Source: Maratus speciosus (taxonomy: Eukaryota > Arthropoda > Arachnida > Araneae > Salticidae). From it: 64,000 nucleotides of DNA. The DNA lies in contig OZ010798.1 in NCBI GenBank assembly GCA_963932465.1, forward strand, positions 17,158,981-17,222,980, read 5' to 3'. The notes beneath the pieces are model-generated. The model made no database searches. It saw nothing but the letters and a program-made list of their open reading frames with translations, and was not told where the DNA came from. Shown here one piece after another: positions 1 through 11,300 of this stretch. A program made the translations under genes and the position numbers. Position 1 is the stretch's first letter. Each line of letters starts with the position of its first letter.

Positions 1-880
1 TATATTGCTTTTGTTATAGCATTTTGTGATGATCTGTATTCTCTTAATAGACTGGGTATGATATTCAGCACCAACAAAATTGTATCTAATTAGACTGAAA
101 TGTTCATAGTCGGTATCTCCAGGGGTCAATGCAGTTTTTAAGGGCTTATTTTATGAAAAGTAAAAGTTACTTTCATGAAATCTGTTTAATTTTTTTTTGT
201 GAAAAATAACATTTTTTAACGAAATATGAAATCTAGTTACATAAATTTGAACCAATAATTTAATAATAATAGCTTATTTAAGTTCTTATGCTAAAGTTTT
301 TCTTTCTGGCAAACTTTTTTTGTTTGTAAATTATAACCCAAGAAAATGGCATGGTTTGCAATAAAAATCTGTTGCATGGATAGGATTGTGATAGCATACA
401 TTTTGGCAAGGTGTTTCTTTGTATAACAGAAAAGTGTGAAACTCGTTTAGTATTATTTAAGATATTTGTTATAGTTTTTTATGTTTATAAAAAATATAAT
501 TATAATAGAATAGCACCCCACCTGTCTTTTGGTTTATATAATAGCACCCCTCTGGCCCCTCTTTCAAAAAATTAGCACCCATCTTGCCACTCATCCAAAA
601 AATTTGCACCCTTCTTGTCTCTCAGTTGACAAAATCTTCCCTTTCTCTTTTTAGCATTAAAACAATTGTTTGCATAATAAAAACTGAAGTGCCCTAAGCA
701 ATCCGTAAAATTCCGTAAAAATTTTAATTCATCATATATTGGTGATCAGTACATTATAGTAGACACAATTCATTAATGATTCATTAAATTAAAAATAGAT
801 GATCCTGCTTTATTTTGTATAATGTGAGTGTAATGTATTGATGCTCAATTTATTAATTTTATTTCTAATAAAAGGAGAAA
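1..880. other. AT-rich sequence without a recognised gene
   Basis: No coding frame, RNA gene or splice-bounded exon can be supported here. The only structure is at about 505-640, where a C-rich phrase (AGCACCC followed by a run of A) recurs three to four times at irregular spacing. A related phrase recurs at about 25185-25215, so it is probably a piece of a dispersed repeat. Confidence 0.55.
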
Positions 881-910
881 GATGATGAATTGTAATTATA
901 TAATGGTTAT

Positions 911-1777
911 ATATATCATGGAAGACGGTAGTATTCCGAGTGACGCAGCCTTAAGCCTAAAATCGTATCGTATCATATCGTGTAGAATTCGTAGATGGCG
1001 GAACTCATATATACAGCTAACTCGACATCAAAGAAAACGCGAAAAGCCGCCTTTTAATAACTCAGCAGATATAGGTCCTATTGTTCTGAATTTTGTAGAA
1101 CAGTCTTATATCTGCAGTCTAATCGTATACTGAAAATTTTACATTTCTACATGCAGTATATTTTGACATCTAAATAGCCATTTTTAAAGTGAAAACGTTG
1201 GTATGGTATCGAAAAAGTTCCTAAAACGGTTCTAACGATTTTCTTCAAATACATATATAATATAAATCTGATTAATACGAGGTGAGTAACACTTTTCTTT
1301 TTTCTGGGAAAACTCGTTTTATTTTAAAAATCGTTATTTTAAAAAATCGCTTTTTTTTTACTTTTCTCGTCTGTGATTGGTGAATAGGTTTGACGTCACT
1401 TCGTATGTAGGAGGAGTCTTAATCCATCTGCTGTGGGCAAAATTTACAAAGTCATTTTAGGTATTCTAAGTTGAGTTAACAATCTGAATGTAGGCAGTAA
1501 ATCTTGTTTTTTTTTAAATATTAAAATTTTAAATGTTAATTATTATGTGTTTTAAAATATTAAATATATTAAATGAAATTTCGATTGATATTATCTTTCT
1601 CTTTTGTTATGAAGAAATTATTATTTCATATTACTGCTTTTTGTCGAAAAAATATTTAGATTCATTTTTAAAAAAGGGGAAATTTTTTTTAATTATATGT
1701 ATTCAATATAATTGTTATTTATAATTTTTTTTTTCAATTTTCAAAAAAATTATTTTCAATTTCTTGTTTATGAGCGT
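911..1777 (+). repeat. Dispersed repeat R1, copy A
   Basis: This ~867-bp block recurs in the same orientation at 5405-6270 with near identity over its whole length. Both copies begin at the sequence around ATATCATGGAAGACGG and end near a TTTCTTGTTTATGA motif. I see no inverted termini. A short frame opens at the ATG in both copies (MEDGSIPSDAALSLKSY is shared), but the copies diverge just after it by a ~14-bp difference, and copy B stops at once. The block also holds a palindromic CRE and a CCAAT motif, so it could be a duplicated 5' gene end or a mobile element of unknown class. Confidence 0.85.
1376..1398. promoter_or_regulatory. CCAAT and CRE motifs in repeat R1 copy A
   Basis: ATTGG (inverted CCAAT) at 1376-1380 and the palindrome TGACGTCA at 1391-1398 lie 10 bp apart. 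Both are preserved in copy B. Such pairs occur in animal promoters, but no transcript can be shown here. Promoter function is inference. Confidence 0.3.
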
Positions 1778-3065
1778 AGTTCGCATCTTGAATCGTTTAT
1801 TGAATCCATAAGATTGAATCTTGTTGAACTGAATCCTAAACCACGTTTGTTTGTTTACTTGTTAACGGGCAGAAATTCTCTATAATGATGGATTTTGTGA
1901 TTAAATTCGTCGTTTTCTTATCGATTCGTTGTTGCGTAGCGACAGATATTTATTGGGGGGGGGGGGGATTAAAAAATTTCCCAACTTGAAACAAACTAAT
2001 TTTCAATTCCGATGATATATGCAATGGATGTTCAACTTACTTGATTGCTATTTGAGATCAAAATGAAGGGGAAAGAGACATCGTGTTTTTCTTTTGTAGT
2101 ATTAGAATAGAATGCTATTTTGAAAGAAAATTTGTGATATTTGCAGATTATGTCTGGCAGGAAACGACCTATTGCTATAACGCCAATCGGAAGACACGTG
2201 AATAATTTGTTCAGAGCACACAATTAACTCAAAATGAATCATATTATCCCGACTAGTTGTTTTGAACTTCTAAAAGTAAAAATTTTCTTCATGTTCTTTT
2301 TGTTTATTTAGTAACTAAAGGTTATAGATAAGAGATATAATAGCTTTTTTTGCAAAGGTAAGATACTTGTTTTTATTTAATTCTAAAATAATATTCTTAA
2401 AAGAAAACTTTAAATAATTTTCTTTTGATTTTTATTCATATCCTGCTTCAAAGTTCGTTTTTTACAATCATGTTGTCAAAATGTATTTTTGCTAGCAAGG
2501 AATATGTAAACAACGCTCTCATAGGATTAACATTAACTTGAAGGTTAGGAATCTGCACTAGTCATGAGAAGAAACTGGAATTGCTGACGTTAAACGTATG
2601 GGAGCGTACATTTAAAAATTTCTCCCTTGCATATTAATAGTTTTAAATGATTATTTTTCTTGCTTAGAATGGCTGAGATTGAATTCTAACTAGGTTAGTG
2701 TTTACTTTTTCGATTTTGGTTGCAGATTTTTTTTTTTTTTTAAGTTACTTTCAATTTTACAAATTCGAAAAGAACGCTCCCATAAGTTTAACATGAGCTT
2801 GCGAGTATCTTGTTACGTCATATATATACATACATTTTTGTATGAAACTATAAACAATCAATATCTTCATTTGGCACCCCCCTCCCCCTGAAGTATGTGC
2901 TGGTTAGCATTGTTTTGTTTATAGGGTATGTTTTATTCACTTTTACATAATAATATAAATTTTGCTTGAAATTTCATGAACATTCTATTTTTGGGTGTAA
3001 TTCTACTTCTGGGTTGCTCTGTCAAACTTGTCGATAGATGCATAAGTAATTTGGCAAACACATAT
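1778..3065. other. Intergenic or intronic AT-rich sequence
   Basis: Apart from the weak exon candidate at 2147-2227, I see no gene. There is a 13-base G run at 1955-1967. The phrase CGCTCYCATAAG occurs at about 2513 and 2776, with a near-inverted relative at about 2590. This may mark a decayed inverted-repeat element. Confidence 0.5.
2147..2227 (+). CDS. Possible small terminal exon, unknown product
   Basis: An acceptor-like TTTGCAG ends at 2146. ATG follows at 2150 and 25 codons run to TAA at 2225-2227. The peptide reads MSGRKRPIAITPIGRHVNNL and then six more residues. It is basic and protein-like, but no family is recognised and no donor follows, so it would have to be a terminal exon or a very short reading frame. 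The minus strand is also open here for 63 codons, which weakens the case. It could be chance. Confidence 0.22.
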   Translation: MMSGRKRPIAITPIGRHVNNLFRAHN

Positions 3066-3071
3066 AATTTT

Positions 3072-3820
3072 CAGACATGTTACTTTTCCGCGAAAACGCG
3101 GAATTCCGCTTGTTGAACGCGAGTATGAACCGTGCCAAATTGAGCAAATTTCTTCATCCGATCGCGGGAAAATGCAAATTTCTTCAAAGAATCGCAGGAG
3201 AAGTGCAAATTTCTTCAAAGGATCGCGGGAAAAAATGCGACTTCCACCAAAGGATCGCTGGAAAAACGCGATTTTCATGAAAGGATTGCAGAAAAAACCG
3301 TATTTTGCCAAATGATCTTGTAAAATATGCGAATTTCGGCGAAAGATCGTGCAAAATACGCAAATTTTGGCGAAAGATCGTGTAATAGCGAATTGCTTTG
3401 AAAGGTCGTGGAAAAAACGCGAAATTCATCGAAGGATCGCGAAAAAAGAATGTGAATTTCGTCAAAGAATCGCAAAAAATGCGATTTTTGTCGGATGATA
3501 AAAAAATGGATCTTTGGCGAAAGATCATGGAAAATGCGCGATTTTTGGCAAAAGATCGTGGAAAACGTGCTATTTTTGACGAAAGATCGTGGTAAAGGCG
3601 TGAATTTCTTCGAAATATTGCAGAAAAAACACGAATTTCTTCGAAAGATTGCAGAAAAACGTGATTTTCGTCAAGTGGTCGGGAAAAACGCTAATTTCGT
3701 CAATGTATCGCAGAAAAAGCGCAAATTTCATCTGAACGCTGCGAAAAAATGTGAATTTCGTCAAAATTCCATTAGGCCGTGAAAGTTCAGCTTTTTTTTG
3801 CTGAGCCTGTACCATGTCTG
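3072..3820. mobile_element. Non-autonomous DNA transposon carrying a minisatellite, copy 1
   Basis: The element starts CAGACATGTTAC and ends GTACCATGTCTG, which are imperfect 12-bp inverted termini. Perfect 6-bp duplications AATTTT flank it at 3066-3071 and 3821-3826. A second copy with the same ends lies at 8151-9238. The left subterminal part (TTACTTTTCC, then GCCAAATTGAGCAAATTTC) and the right part (GTGAAAGTTCAGC, T run, GCTGAGCCTGTACC) are shared by both copies. The interior is a ~31-bp tandem array. No transposase is present. A hAT-like affiliation is possible from the CAG ends, but a 6-bp duplication is also compatible with other superfamilies. Confidence 0.8.
3160..3776 (+). repeat. 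31-bp minisatellite array, array 1
   Basis: About 20 degenerate units of ~31 bp read GATCGYGGAAAAAACGCG then AATTTCGTCAAAG. The same family occurs at 8310-9170, 20258-23535 (inverted) and 36365-36800. Long frames on both strands in this interval are by-products of the repeat and carry no domain. Confidence 0.9.
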
Positions 3821-3837
3821 AATTTTGGATTGGCAAC

Positions 3838-5310
3838 CTTGGCGTAGAAAGTGATTGCATGTCAAATCGGCACCGACTGGCCTAGATACAGAAGACGAAT
3901 TCTATTTTTTTTCATTATTTACCTGTAAAATTACGTAATATTGGATTATACATGAAATTAAAAAGTATTGAATAAACCATGAACAATCCAAGTCTCTTAA
4001 AACTGAAGAACATTGTGTTTTCGATAACGGTTACATCGATGAGAAACGTCATATTTTGCTTTGTTGAAGAACCGGGAGGGGGGGGGGGGATATGACCTTC
4101 TAAAGATAAAGAAAGGGTCAGTACTTAAAAAAAATGAGTATCACTTGTAAAAACAGTGAAGTTTGGATGTATAGTACTGTAAATTCTTGTAGTAAAGCAT
4201 AAATCTAAACTTTAAATGCATTTTTTGGAAAAGTTATTTTCGGTAAAAATTCCATACGCAAAACATGATTTCTCAAAAAGTTATTGGAATATCATTATGA
4301 AATTTAAAGTAGATATAAATGTAGAAGAAATATTTTTTCTCTTATGGGTGTTTTTGTTGAATGACATGGCGTAGAAAGTGATCGTGTACTAAATCTCCAT
4401 AGCGGAAACTGTGCAGCACGGCAGCAGCGCTGCAGATTATTTTAGATCTTGCAGATCAATCTACCAGCTTAAAAAAAATCACAAATTTACTTTGTTTTAG
4501 GAGTTATTGTGTTTGTTATTAATTTTCTTTGTAAAATGTAAATTTTGCTTATTTTATGGGTTACAGTGAGTATTTATTATAGTAGCTTGGTTCAGCATTG
4601 TTGGGTCGCAGGTAAATTTTGGTTTGCTGCAGATTGATACTGAAAATTCTGCTTCTGGGTGCCAAATCATCACTGACTAGCCTAGATACAGAAGACAAGC
4701 TCTGTTTTTTTATTATTTACCTGTAAAATTGTATAATATTGAATTATACATGAAATTAAAAGGTATTGAATAAGCCACAAACAATCCAAGTCACTTAAAA
4801 CTGAAGAATATGGTGTTTGTGATAATGGTCGCATCTTTGATGTGAAATGTCATGCTTTGCTTTGTTAAAAAACTGGGGGGGGGGGGGGATATGGCCTTCT
4901 AGAGATTAAAAAAGGGTCAGTACTTTTAAAGAAATGAGTGACTTATAAAAACAGTGAAGTTTAGATGTATAATTACTGAAATTCTTGTACTAAAACAAAA
5001 ATCTAAACTTTAAATGCATTTTTTGGATAATGTAATTTTCGGTAAAAATTCCATACGCAAAACATTATTCCTCAGAAAATTATTGGAATATCACTATGAA
5101 ATTTAAAATATGTTGTTTACACTATTGTGAAGGCAATGAACAAAAGATTTAAATTTAAAATAAATATTTTTTGTTTTATGGATGTTTTTGTGGAATGACA
5201 TTGATGAATTTTATGAAAATTAACATGTAAACAAGTGCAATATGCTATAAGTTTTGAAACATTTAAAACGTTTCTTAGATTTTAGTTCATTGCCTTCACC
5301 AATGTCATAA
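3838..5310 (+). repeat. Tandem duplication of a ~540-bp block
   Basis: 3838-4380 and 4662-5200 are homologous in the same direction (about 90% by eye). They share the phrase CTGGCCTAGATACAGAAG at the left and a 12-14 base G run in the middle (4078-4089 and 4875-4888). A ~280-bp segment at 4381-4661 separates them. The second copy is followed by an inverted pair around GAAGGCAATGAAC (near 5132) and GTTCATTGCCTTC (near 5290). No coding capacity is seen. Confidence 0.8.
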
Positions 5311-5404
5311 ATATGAAATGTACAAAGGAAACTAACATACAGTAAAATTTTCGGTACTTTTCGGTTAGCCGGGCGCCAGTGTTATAAATACATGGATATA
5401 CATA

Positions 5405-6270
5405 CATATATCATGGAAGACGGTAGTATTCCGAGTGACGCAGCCTTAAGCCTAAAATCGTATCGTTTCGTAGATGGCGGAACTCATATATACAGCTAAC
5501 TCGACATCGAAGAAAATGCGAAAAGCCGCCTTTTAATAACTCAGCAGATATAGGTCCTATTGTTCTGATTTTTCTAGAACAGTCTTATTTCTGCAGACTA
5601 ATCGTATTCTGAAATTTTTACATTTTTACGTGCAGTATATTTTGAGATCTAAATAGCCATTTTTAAAGCGAAAGCGTTGGTATGGTATGTAAGAAGTTCC
5701 TAATTTAAAAATCTCGAAAACGGTGCTAACGATTTTCTTCAAATTGATATATAATATGTATCTGTTTAAGATGAGGTGAATAAGACTTATCTTTTATCTG
5801 GGAAAACTCATTTTATTTTAAAAATCGTTATTTTAAAAAATCGCTTTTTTTTTTACTTTTCTCGTCTGTGATTGGTGAATAGGTTTGACGTCACTTCGTA
5901 TGTAGGAGGAGTCTTAATCCATCTGCTGTGGGCAAAATTTGCAAAGTCATTTTAGGTATTCTAAGTTGAGTTAACAATCTGAATGTAGGCAGTAAATCTT
6001 TTTTTTTAAACATTAAAATTTTAAATGTTAATTATTATGAGTTTTAAAATATTAAATATATTAATTGAAATTTCGATTGATATTATCTTTTTCTTTTGTT
6101 ATGAAGAAATTATTATTTCATATTTCTGCTTTTTGTCGAAAAAATATTTAGATTCATTTTTAAAAAAGGGGGAATTTTTTTTTAATTATATGTATTCAAT
6201 ATAATTGTTATTTATCATTCTTTTTCAATTTTCAAAAAAAAAAAATATTTTTAATTTCTTGTTTATGATC
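5405..6270 (+). repeat. Dispersed repeat R1, copy B
   Basis: Second copy of the 911-1777 block, nearly identical, with a few small indels. Just upstream (about 5353-5395) lies CTTTTCGGTTAGCCGGGCGC. The same sequence occurs in inverse orientation at 15301-15325, next to an AT/CA microsatellite. That short segment may be the end of a separate element abutting R1. Confidence 0.85.
5871..5892. promoter_or_regulatory. CCAAT and CRE motifs in repeat R1 copy B
   Basis: ATTGG at 5871-5875 and TGACGTCA at 5885-5892 have the same spacing as in copy A. Conservation only shows that the copies are young. Regulatory function is inference. Confidence 0.3.
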
Positions 6271-7734
6271 GTGGCTCGAGGTTTTCGACTTGTGACTCAA
6301 CTCAACCATTGCTATTGCTTATTGCTTTGCATAATTATGAACATGGTATTCTTTGGATTACACCTTATTAGGTATTTTGTTAATTTATGGTTTGTTTTTT
6401 TAATCTGATTTACGATTCCATTTTTAACTTTTCTTTTGATTTACTTAGATTTAATGTGTCCTTTTTTATTTTCCGCCGATTTAACCTAACCACGCTATCG
6501 TTATGTAGATATTACGAACCGTTTATTTTCTCTTGAAATATCTCTTAATGTTTTAATATCCAGCATCAGTAATTATTTTTACAGTACCTTATGGCTTCAT
6601 AGTTGAATACCTTCTTCTGAAAAGGGCAACAGAAATTTCTAAAAACTTTTGTTTACATATCGATTACGATAGAAATGTTTTAATATCCAGCAGTAACTGA
6701 AAAGGGTAACAGAAATGATTTTCTGAAAACTTTTGTTTTGATTACATACCGAGTAACAAAAAATATGTTCTCGACTCTTTAGAAAATGCAACTAAAATGA
6801 TAATTTTAACAATTGAATCATTAATAAAAAATTATATGTTAAATTAAGCCTGAAAATTTTAATACTTGGAAAGGTTGAGACAAATATAAATTTTTAAAGC
6901 AGATATCTTACAATGAATGTTTAATCACAATGTTTCAACTAAAATATCTTTAAATATTAACAAATTTAAACAAAATGAAGTTCTTAATTTTGCTGATTGA
7001 TTTTTTGCGAAAAAAGGTACTAAAAAAGCTTAAAACTATTTAGCTAGAAAAGACTACAATGTTTCTGATGGGAACAAATAAATGGATTTTTCAATGCTTA
7101 CATTAAAATAAATTTAAAATTCAATGTCAGAATTACAAATTAATTAAATTGTTTATTGTGGGATCCCCATAACTCAAAAAATATTTGAAACTAAGTTATC
7201 ATCGTTTTTTCAATGTTTGTTGACAGACGGTTGCGATTTGTGTTAAAAACCACCAAAGTGACATTCTCTATGCCCTATCATATGATACATACCAATAGAT
7301 TTCATAACAGTTTCCACTTGAAAATCTGAAGACCATTAAGATTACTAAATCAAAAGAAAAGTCCACGATTAATTCCCAATATGTCAGAATGAACAAATTT
7401 CAAAATACATAATATGTGTAATCCTATTTTAAAAAGCTTTTTCCAAAGTAAGAATTCATTCACGTACACTGACAATAAAATTATCAGTGTTTCGGTTGGT
7501 GGGAAAACATTTAATGTATTTTATCAGCGCTGTCCAATATGGCATGATTTGGGGGGGGGGGGGGAATTTTTTGCCAATGATTTTCTGAGAACACCACTTT
7601 TATTTTCAAGAGCAAGGGGTGATTCTGTTCTGAAATTTCAGCCATTCAGTTCTGAAAAAGAAAAAAAATCATTCCTTCTTAACCTAAAAACCTCATAATG
7701 GATATTAATTATGAATGAATCATATGTTTTCTCC
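6271..7734. other. AT-rich sequence without a recognised gene
   Basis: A small direct duplication sits at about 6545-6740: ATGTTTTAATATCCAGCA then GAAAAGGG then ACAGAAAT, twice. A 14-base G run lies at 7551-7564. A 94-codon frame at 7414-7698 runs through that G run and has no recognisable domain, so I do not call it. Confidence 0.5.
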
Positions 7735-7985
7735 TACCGATTGGCAATTTTTGTGTGCTTTTTTTGTGACCAATTGACAAATTTTATGATTTTTCCCCTA
7801 ACAACCGACTGTCGATTTTTCTTTTTCCTCTGCGACTGATTGATGAATTTTGTGACTTTTTAAGCAGTAGATGGACAAATTTTGCGATTTTTTTTCTTCA
7901 TGACTAACTGAAGAATTTCTTGTAACCAACTGGTGAATTTTTTGATTTTATTTTCCTTCACCAGAGCGATTTAGAAATTTCTCTA
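7735..7985 (+). repeat. Short degenerate minisatellite (~50 bp period)
   Basis: Four to five units contain GACYRAYTGAYGAATTTTGTG followed by a T-rich tract. The wording resembles the 31-bp family (GACGAAATT, T-rich), so it may be an ancient relative. It lies directly upstream of the second minisatellite-bearing transposon. Confidence 0.6.
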
Positions 7986-8150
7986 CTTACATTTATAATC
8001 TACAGTGATTATAGACAAAATGCATGCATTAATAAGATTCCTGTTTGCTGAGGATTCTGTTTCCATTATTTTTTCTCTTTTTTTTTCATTCCATTAATGC
8101 AGAACTATATAATACAGGGAACCCAACTTGAACTTGCAAAATCCATTTTA

Positions 8151-9238
8151 CAGACATGTTACTTTTCCACGGAATTGCGCTTTTTTGGCACTAAATTTTA
8201 TTATCCCTTCGATCTATGCAAATATGCATTAAAATTTGTTGACATTTTTATGGGGGGGGGGGGGAGGAGGGATAACGGAAGAAATACAAGAAAAACGCGA
8301 GTACCAACCATGTCAAATTGAGCAAATTTCTTCAAAGGATCGCAGAAAAAATGCAATTTTTTTAAAGGATCGCAAAAATTGTTGGTCGCGGAAAAAACGC
8401 GATTAACGTGAAAGGATCGTAAAAAAGGTGTGCTTTTCCAGTGATGCTAAATTTTAATACTATTATTGGTCTTACTTCAGGATAAATTTCTGGGACCTTT
8501 TAAAGACGAAAAATACTATAAAAAATTAGTGGTGACAATCGCCCAATTGTTGCGCCACTGTTCCATCACTGCTTTTCTTTAAAGGATTGCGAGAAATTAA
8601 TTACATTTCCATCAAAGGATCGCAGGAAAAAAATATGATTCCCATCAAAGGATTGCGAAAAAAACACAATTTTTGTTAAAGGATCACGAAAAAGACACGA
8701 CTTATGTCAAAGGATCGTGTAAAATATACGAATTTCGTCAAAAGATTGTGGGAAAAAATGCAAATTACGTCAAAGATATGTGAAAAAAAATGCGAATTTT
8801 GTTTAAGAATCGCAGTAAAAATGCAATTTTTGTTAAAGGATCACGAAAAAGACATGACTTTCATCAAAGGATCGTGTAAAATATATGAATTTTGTCAAAT
8901 ATCGTGGAAAATATGCAAATTTCGTTGAAAGATCGTGGAAAATACGCAAATTTTGTTGAAAGATCGTGGAATAAAATGCAAATTTCGTCAAAGTACTGCA
9001 AAAAAATGTGATTTCGTCAAAGGATCGCAGAGTAAATGTGAATTTCATTAAAAGGACTGCAGAAAAAGTGCAATTTTCGTCAAATGGTCGCAGAAAAAGA
9101 CTAATTTTGTCAAGGGATGGCAGAATAAATGCAAATTTCCTCAAAATGTTATGGAAAAATTCGAATCTCGTAAAAAGTCTGTGAGGCTGTGAAAGTTCAG
9201 CTTTTTTTTTTTTTTTTGCTGAGCCTGTACCATGTCTG
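8151..9238. mobile_element. Non-autonomous DNA transposon carrying a minisatellite, copy 2
   Basis: Same termini as 3072-3820: CAGACATGTTAC at the left and GTACCATGTCTG at the right. Perfect 6-bp duplications ATTTTA lie at 8145-8150 and 9239-9244. The interior holds a 13-base G run (8252-8264), the 31-bp array split by a ~150-bp non-repeat segment (about 8425-8575), and the shared GTGAAAGTTCAGC/T-run/GCTGAGCC right end. It is 1088 bp against 749 bp in copy 1, mostly because of array length and the extra segment. Confidence 0.8.
8310..9170 (+). repeat. 31-bp minisatellite array, array 2
   Basis: Units of ~31 bp (GGATCGCRGAAAAAATGCG, then AATTTCGTCAAA) run at 8310-8425 and 8575-9170. They are in the same orientation as array 1 and inside the transposon copy. 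Confidence 0.88.
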
Positions 9239-9801
9239 ATTTTATGTCAACACGACCCGAACCTGCAAAAATAATTTTCAAAATATGAAAAATATTATCA
9301 ATATTTTGTTTTTAATACACACAAAAACCACATGTATCATATTTTTGATAGTTTATGTACACATACACATGTTACATGAGTTTAAATTGAGAGGTGCCTG
9401 TTATTCAAACTTATATAAAAGTTCAAATATATAAAATTTAGGAATTAAAAAGTGTTTGCTAAATAGAAATGTCTGACTTTTGAAAGAAAAGCCATTATGG
9501 AGGTCTTATTGTACAGAACATAGATCTTCAACCTGAAAAAATACTTTGGATATCATTTGAAATTCAGGTCGACCGATTAGAGTAAAAACCCAAACCGAAA
9601 CAGTGAAAGTGAACCCGGCCTGCAACAAAAAATCTACCATTGATCCGATCCGAACCAAGAGTCGGTTCGGGTAAAAGCAAGTAACCCGACCTGGTGCAGG
9701 ACTCTAATGCAGATATCTTTCAGTTAGTGTAGTAAATTGTTTTACATGCTTCCTCAATTAGTGTGTGAAGCACAAAACTGGTTACACTATTTTTTTCCCA
9801 G

Positions 9802-9829
9802 CAAGATGGTGATCATTATTCAGCAATTG
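9802..9829 (+). CDS. Candidate 28-nt microexon, unknown gene
   Basis: A pyrimidine tract ending TTTTTTTCCCAG (AG at 9800-9801) is followed by 28 nt and then by the consensus donor GTAAGT from 9830. In one frame the block reads QDGDHYSAI plus one base. Both splice signals are strong and close together, which is unusual by chance. A partner exon of matching phase was not found in the window. It could be a microexon in a large repeat-filled gene, or coincidence. Confidence 0.3.
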
Positions 9830-10007
9830 GTAAGTTTTCTATTAAATAAATTAACCAGTTTGTAGGTTTAAAGCAATTAAACTGTAATGCAAAATATTTT
9901 AATCCAGTCGTGTATTTGAAAAAGTACTCTATAATAAGTAAGCTAACATAATTAAAGAATTGTTGTAATGCAGATTAAAAATTAAGAGACTTTGTACTGT
10001 TTCTTGA

Positions 10008-10450
10008 CTGATTGTTTATATTTTTAAAATGTATACATTAATATGCGAGTGCACATATGTGTGCACCAGTGATTTTTTTTAAATTGTGTATTTGCAGAGT
10101 GCATGACATCTGGCTGAAAAAGTAGCAAAACTAAACACTGTATGTACTGTATAAACAAGAAAATTAATCTGCACTGTTTGTTTTTAAGCATTTTGCATAT
10201 TACAGGTCATCTCTTTAATCATTGTTTATATCAGTGTTGAATTCAGACACTTTTCTCCAGGAGGGATTTTTCTGTGGCCCCGGGGGGGGGGGAATGTCCC
10301 CCCCCGGGCCACCCCCTGAAATCAACACTGGTTTATATTTTAAAAATTTGTACTTTAATATGTGAGTGCACTTATGTGTGCACAAGTTTTTTTTTTTTAA
10401 TTCGGTATTTGCACAGTTCATGACACCTGGTCGAAACAGTACTCAGTACA
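10008..10450 (+). repeat. Direct duplication interrupted by a MITE
   Basis: 10008-10145 and 10219-10450 share TTGTTTATAT, RAGTGCACWTATGTGTGCAC and a later GTATTTGCASAGT. The second copy is split by the 99-bp element at 10232-10330, so the first copy serves as the empty site. Confidence 0.75.
10232..10330. mobile_element. 99-bp hAT-type MITE
   Basis: The termini are CAGTGTTGAATTCAG and CTGAAATCAACACTG (inverted, one mismatch). The 8-bp duplication GTTTATAT is perfect (10224-10231 and 10331-10338). The centre is a GC-rich hairpin with an 11-base G run facing a C run. An 8-bp duplication plus CAG ends fits hAT. Too short to code. Confidence 0.85.
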
Positions 10451-10484
10451 ATATTACTCAGAAATAAATTAAGAAATATTTTAA

Positions 10485-10686
10485 CTCTCTGAGCGGTTTG
10501 AGCATATTTTTCAGTTTCCCAAAAACAACTTTTAATCTGTTGTAGACAAAAATATTTTCAGCAGAATTGTATTTCAAGATGTCTATCAAATAAAGGAGCA
10601 TGAAGTGTATTTTAGAAACAAACAGGAAAAGAAAATTTTAATTAAAATTATTTTTATAAGCATTTTTATGAAGATGCTCAGAGGGT
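10485..10686. mobile_element. piggyBac-like MITE at TTAA
   Basis: TTAA at 10481-10484 and at 10687-10690 flanks inverted ends CTCTCTGAGCGG and TGCTCAGAGGGT. TTAA targets and CCC/CTC-type short termini suit piggyBac-type elements, though other TTAA-specific groups are possible. The 202-bp interior has no coding frame. An (AT)n run follows at the right. Confidence 0.65.
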
Positions 10687-11298
10687 TTAAAATATATATA
10701 TATATATATTGCAATCAATAAATATAAAGACGTTAGATTTATGTTGTGTAATAAAAAAAATTAGTGTATTTATATATTTATGCATGTAAGCATTCGCTGT
10801 TTTCTATGGTAAAAATCTGTATGTACTTCAATGCAAATAACTTAAAAGTAGGGCTGGGCGATATATTGATAAAATTGATATAAAATGCAAATTGTGATAA
10901 CGATATTAAAAAACCTTACAAAACGGTATATCATGATCATGAATATCATAATCGTGATGTAAACCGTGATTATCGCGGTTCTTCATTAAACCGCAACATT
11001 AAGCAGCGCTTCTTCAGCTTCGACCCAGTCTAAACCGTGGTATTAAATACTGAATCGTCTGTTCCGATTATTATGATACTAACGGAGTGTCTCCTCTCAA
11101 GTCTAAACCGTGGCATTAAAAATACCAATTCCTCGGTTTCAGTATTCTTGATATTAACGGTGCGACTTCTGCCAGCCTAAATTGTGATATTAAATACCGA
11201 CTCCTCGGGTTCGGTGTTCATGGTACTAATGGTATGTGATTTCGTTTCGGTGGGTGATAAATATACATGCAGTTTTCTGTGTGATCGCTGACATCAGA

Positions 11299-11300
<2 letters not shown>

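Larger units (their letters stand above)
8102..9706. mobile_element. Probable older hAT-like element interrupted by copy 2
   Basis: The flanks share ATGCAGA (about 8095-8101 and 9707-9713), consistent with an imperfect 8-bp duplication. The right end (CCCGACCTGGTGCAGGACTC, read on +) and the adjacent AACCCG-rich wording at 9540-9705 are of the GGGTCGGGTT type found at some hAT ends. The left end (CAGGGAACCCAACTTG) is only loosely complementary. Removing the 8151-9238 insertion and one ATTTTA restores a continuous CCATTTTATGTCAACACG. The assignment is tentative. Confidence 0.4.

Noticed and set aside
882..1133. 83-codon frame in repeat R1 copy A as a full gene
   Set aside because: Copy B has an indel and an immediate stop in the same frame; only the first 17 codons after the internal ATG are shared.
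3003..3860. Several overlapping 65-114-codon frames on both strands
   Set aside because: They run through the 31-bp minisatellite. A ~31-bp period gives repeating pseudo-peptides in several frames with no domain.
7414..7698. 94-codon plus-strand frame
   Set aside because: Crosses a 14-base G run (GGGG in the peptide) and has no recognisable domain or splice context.
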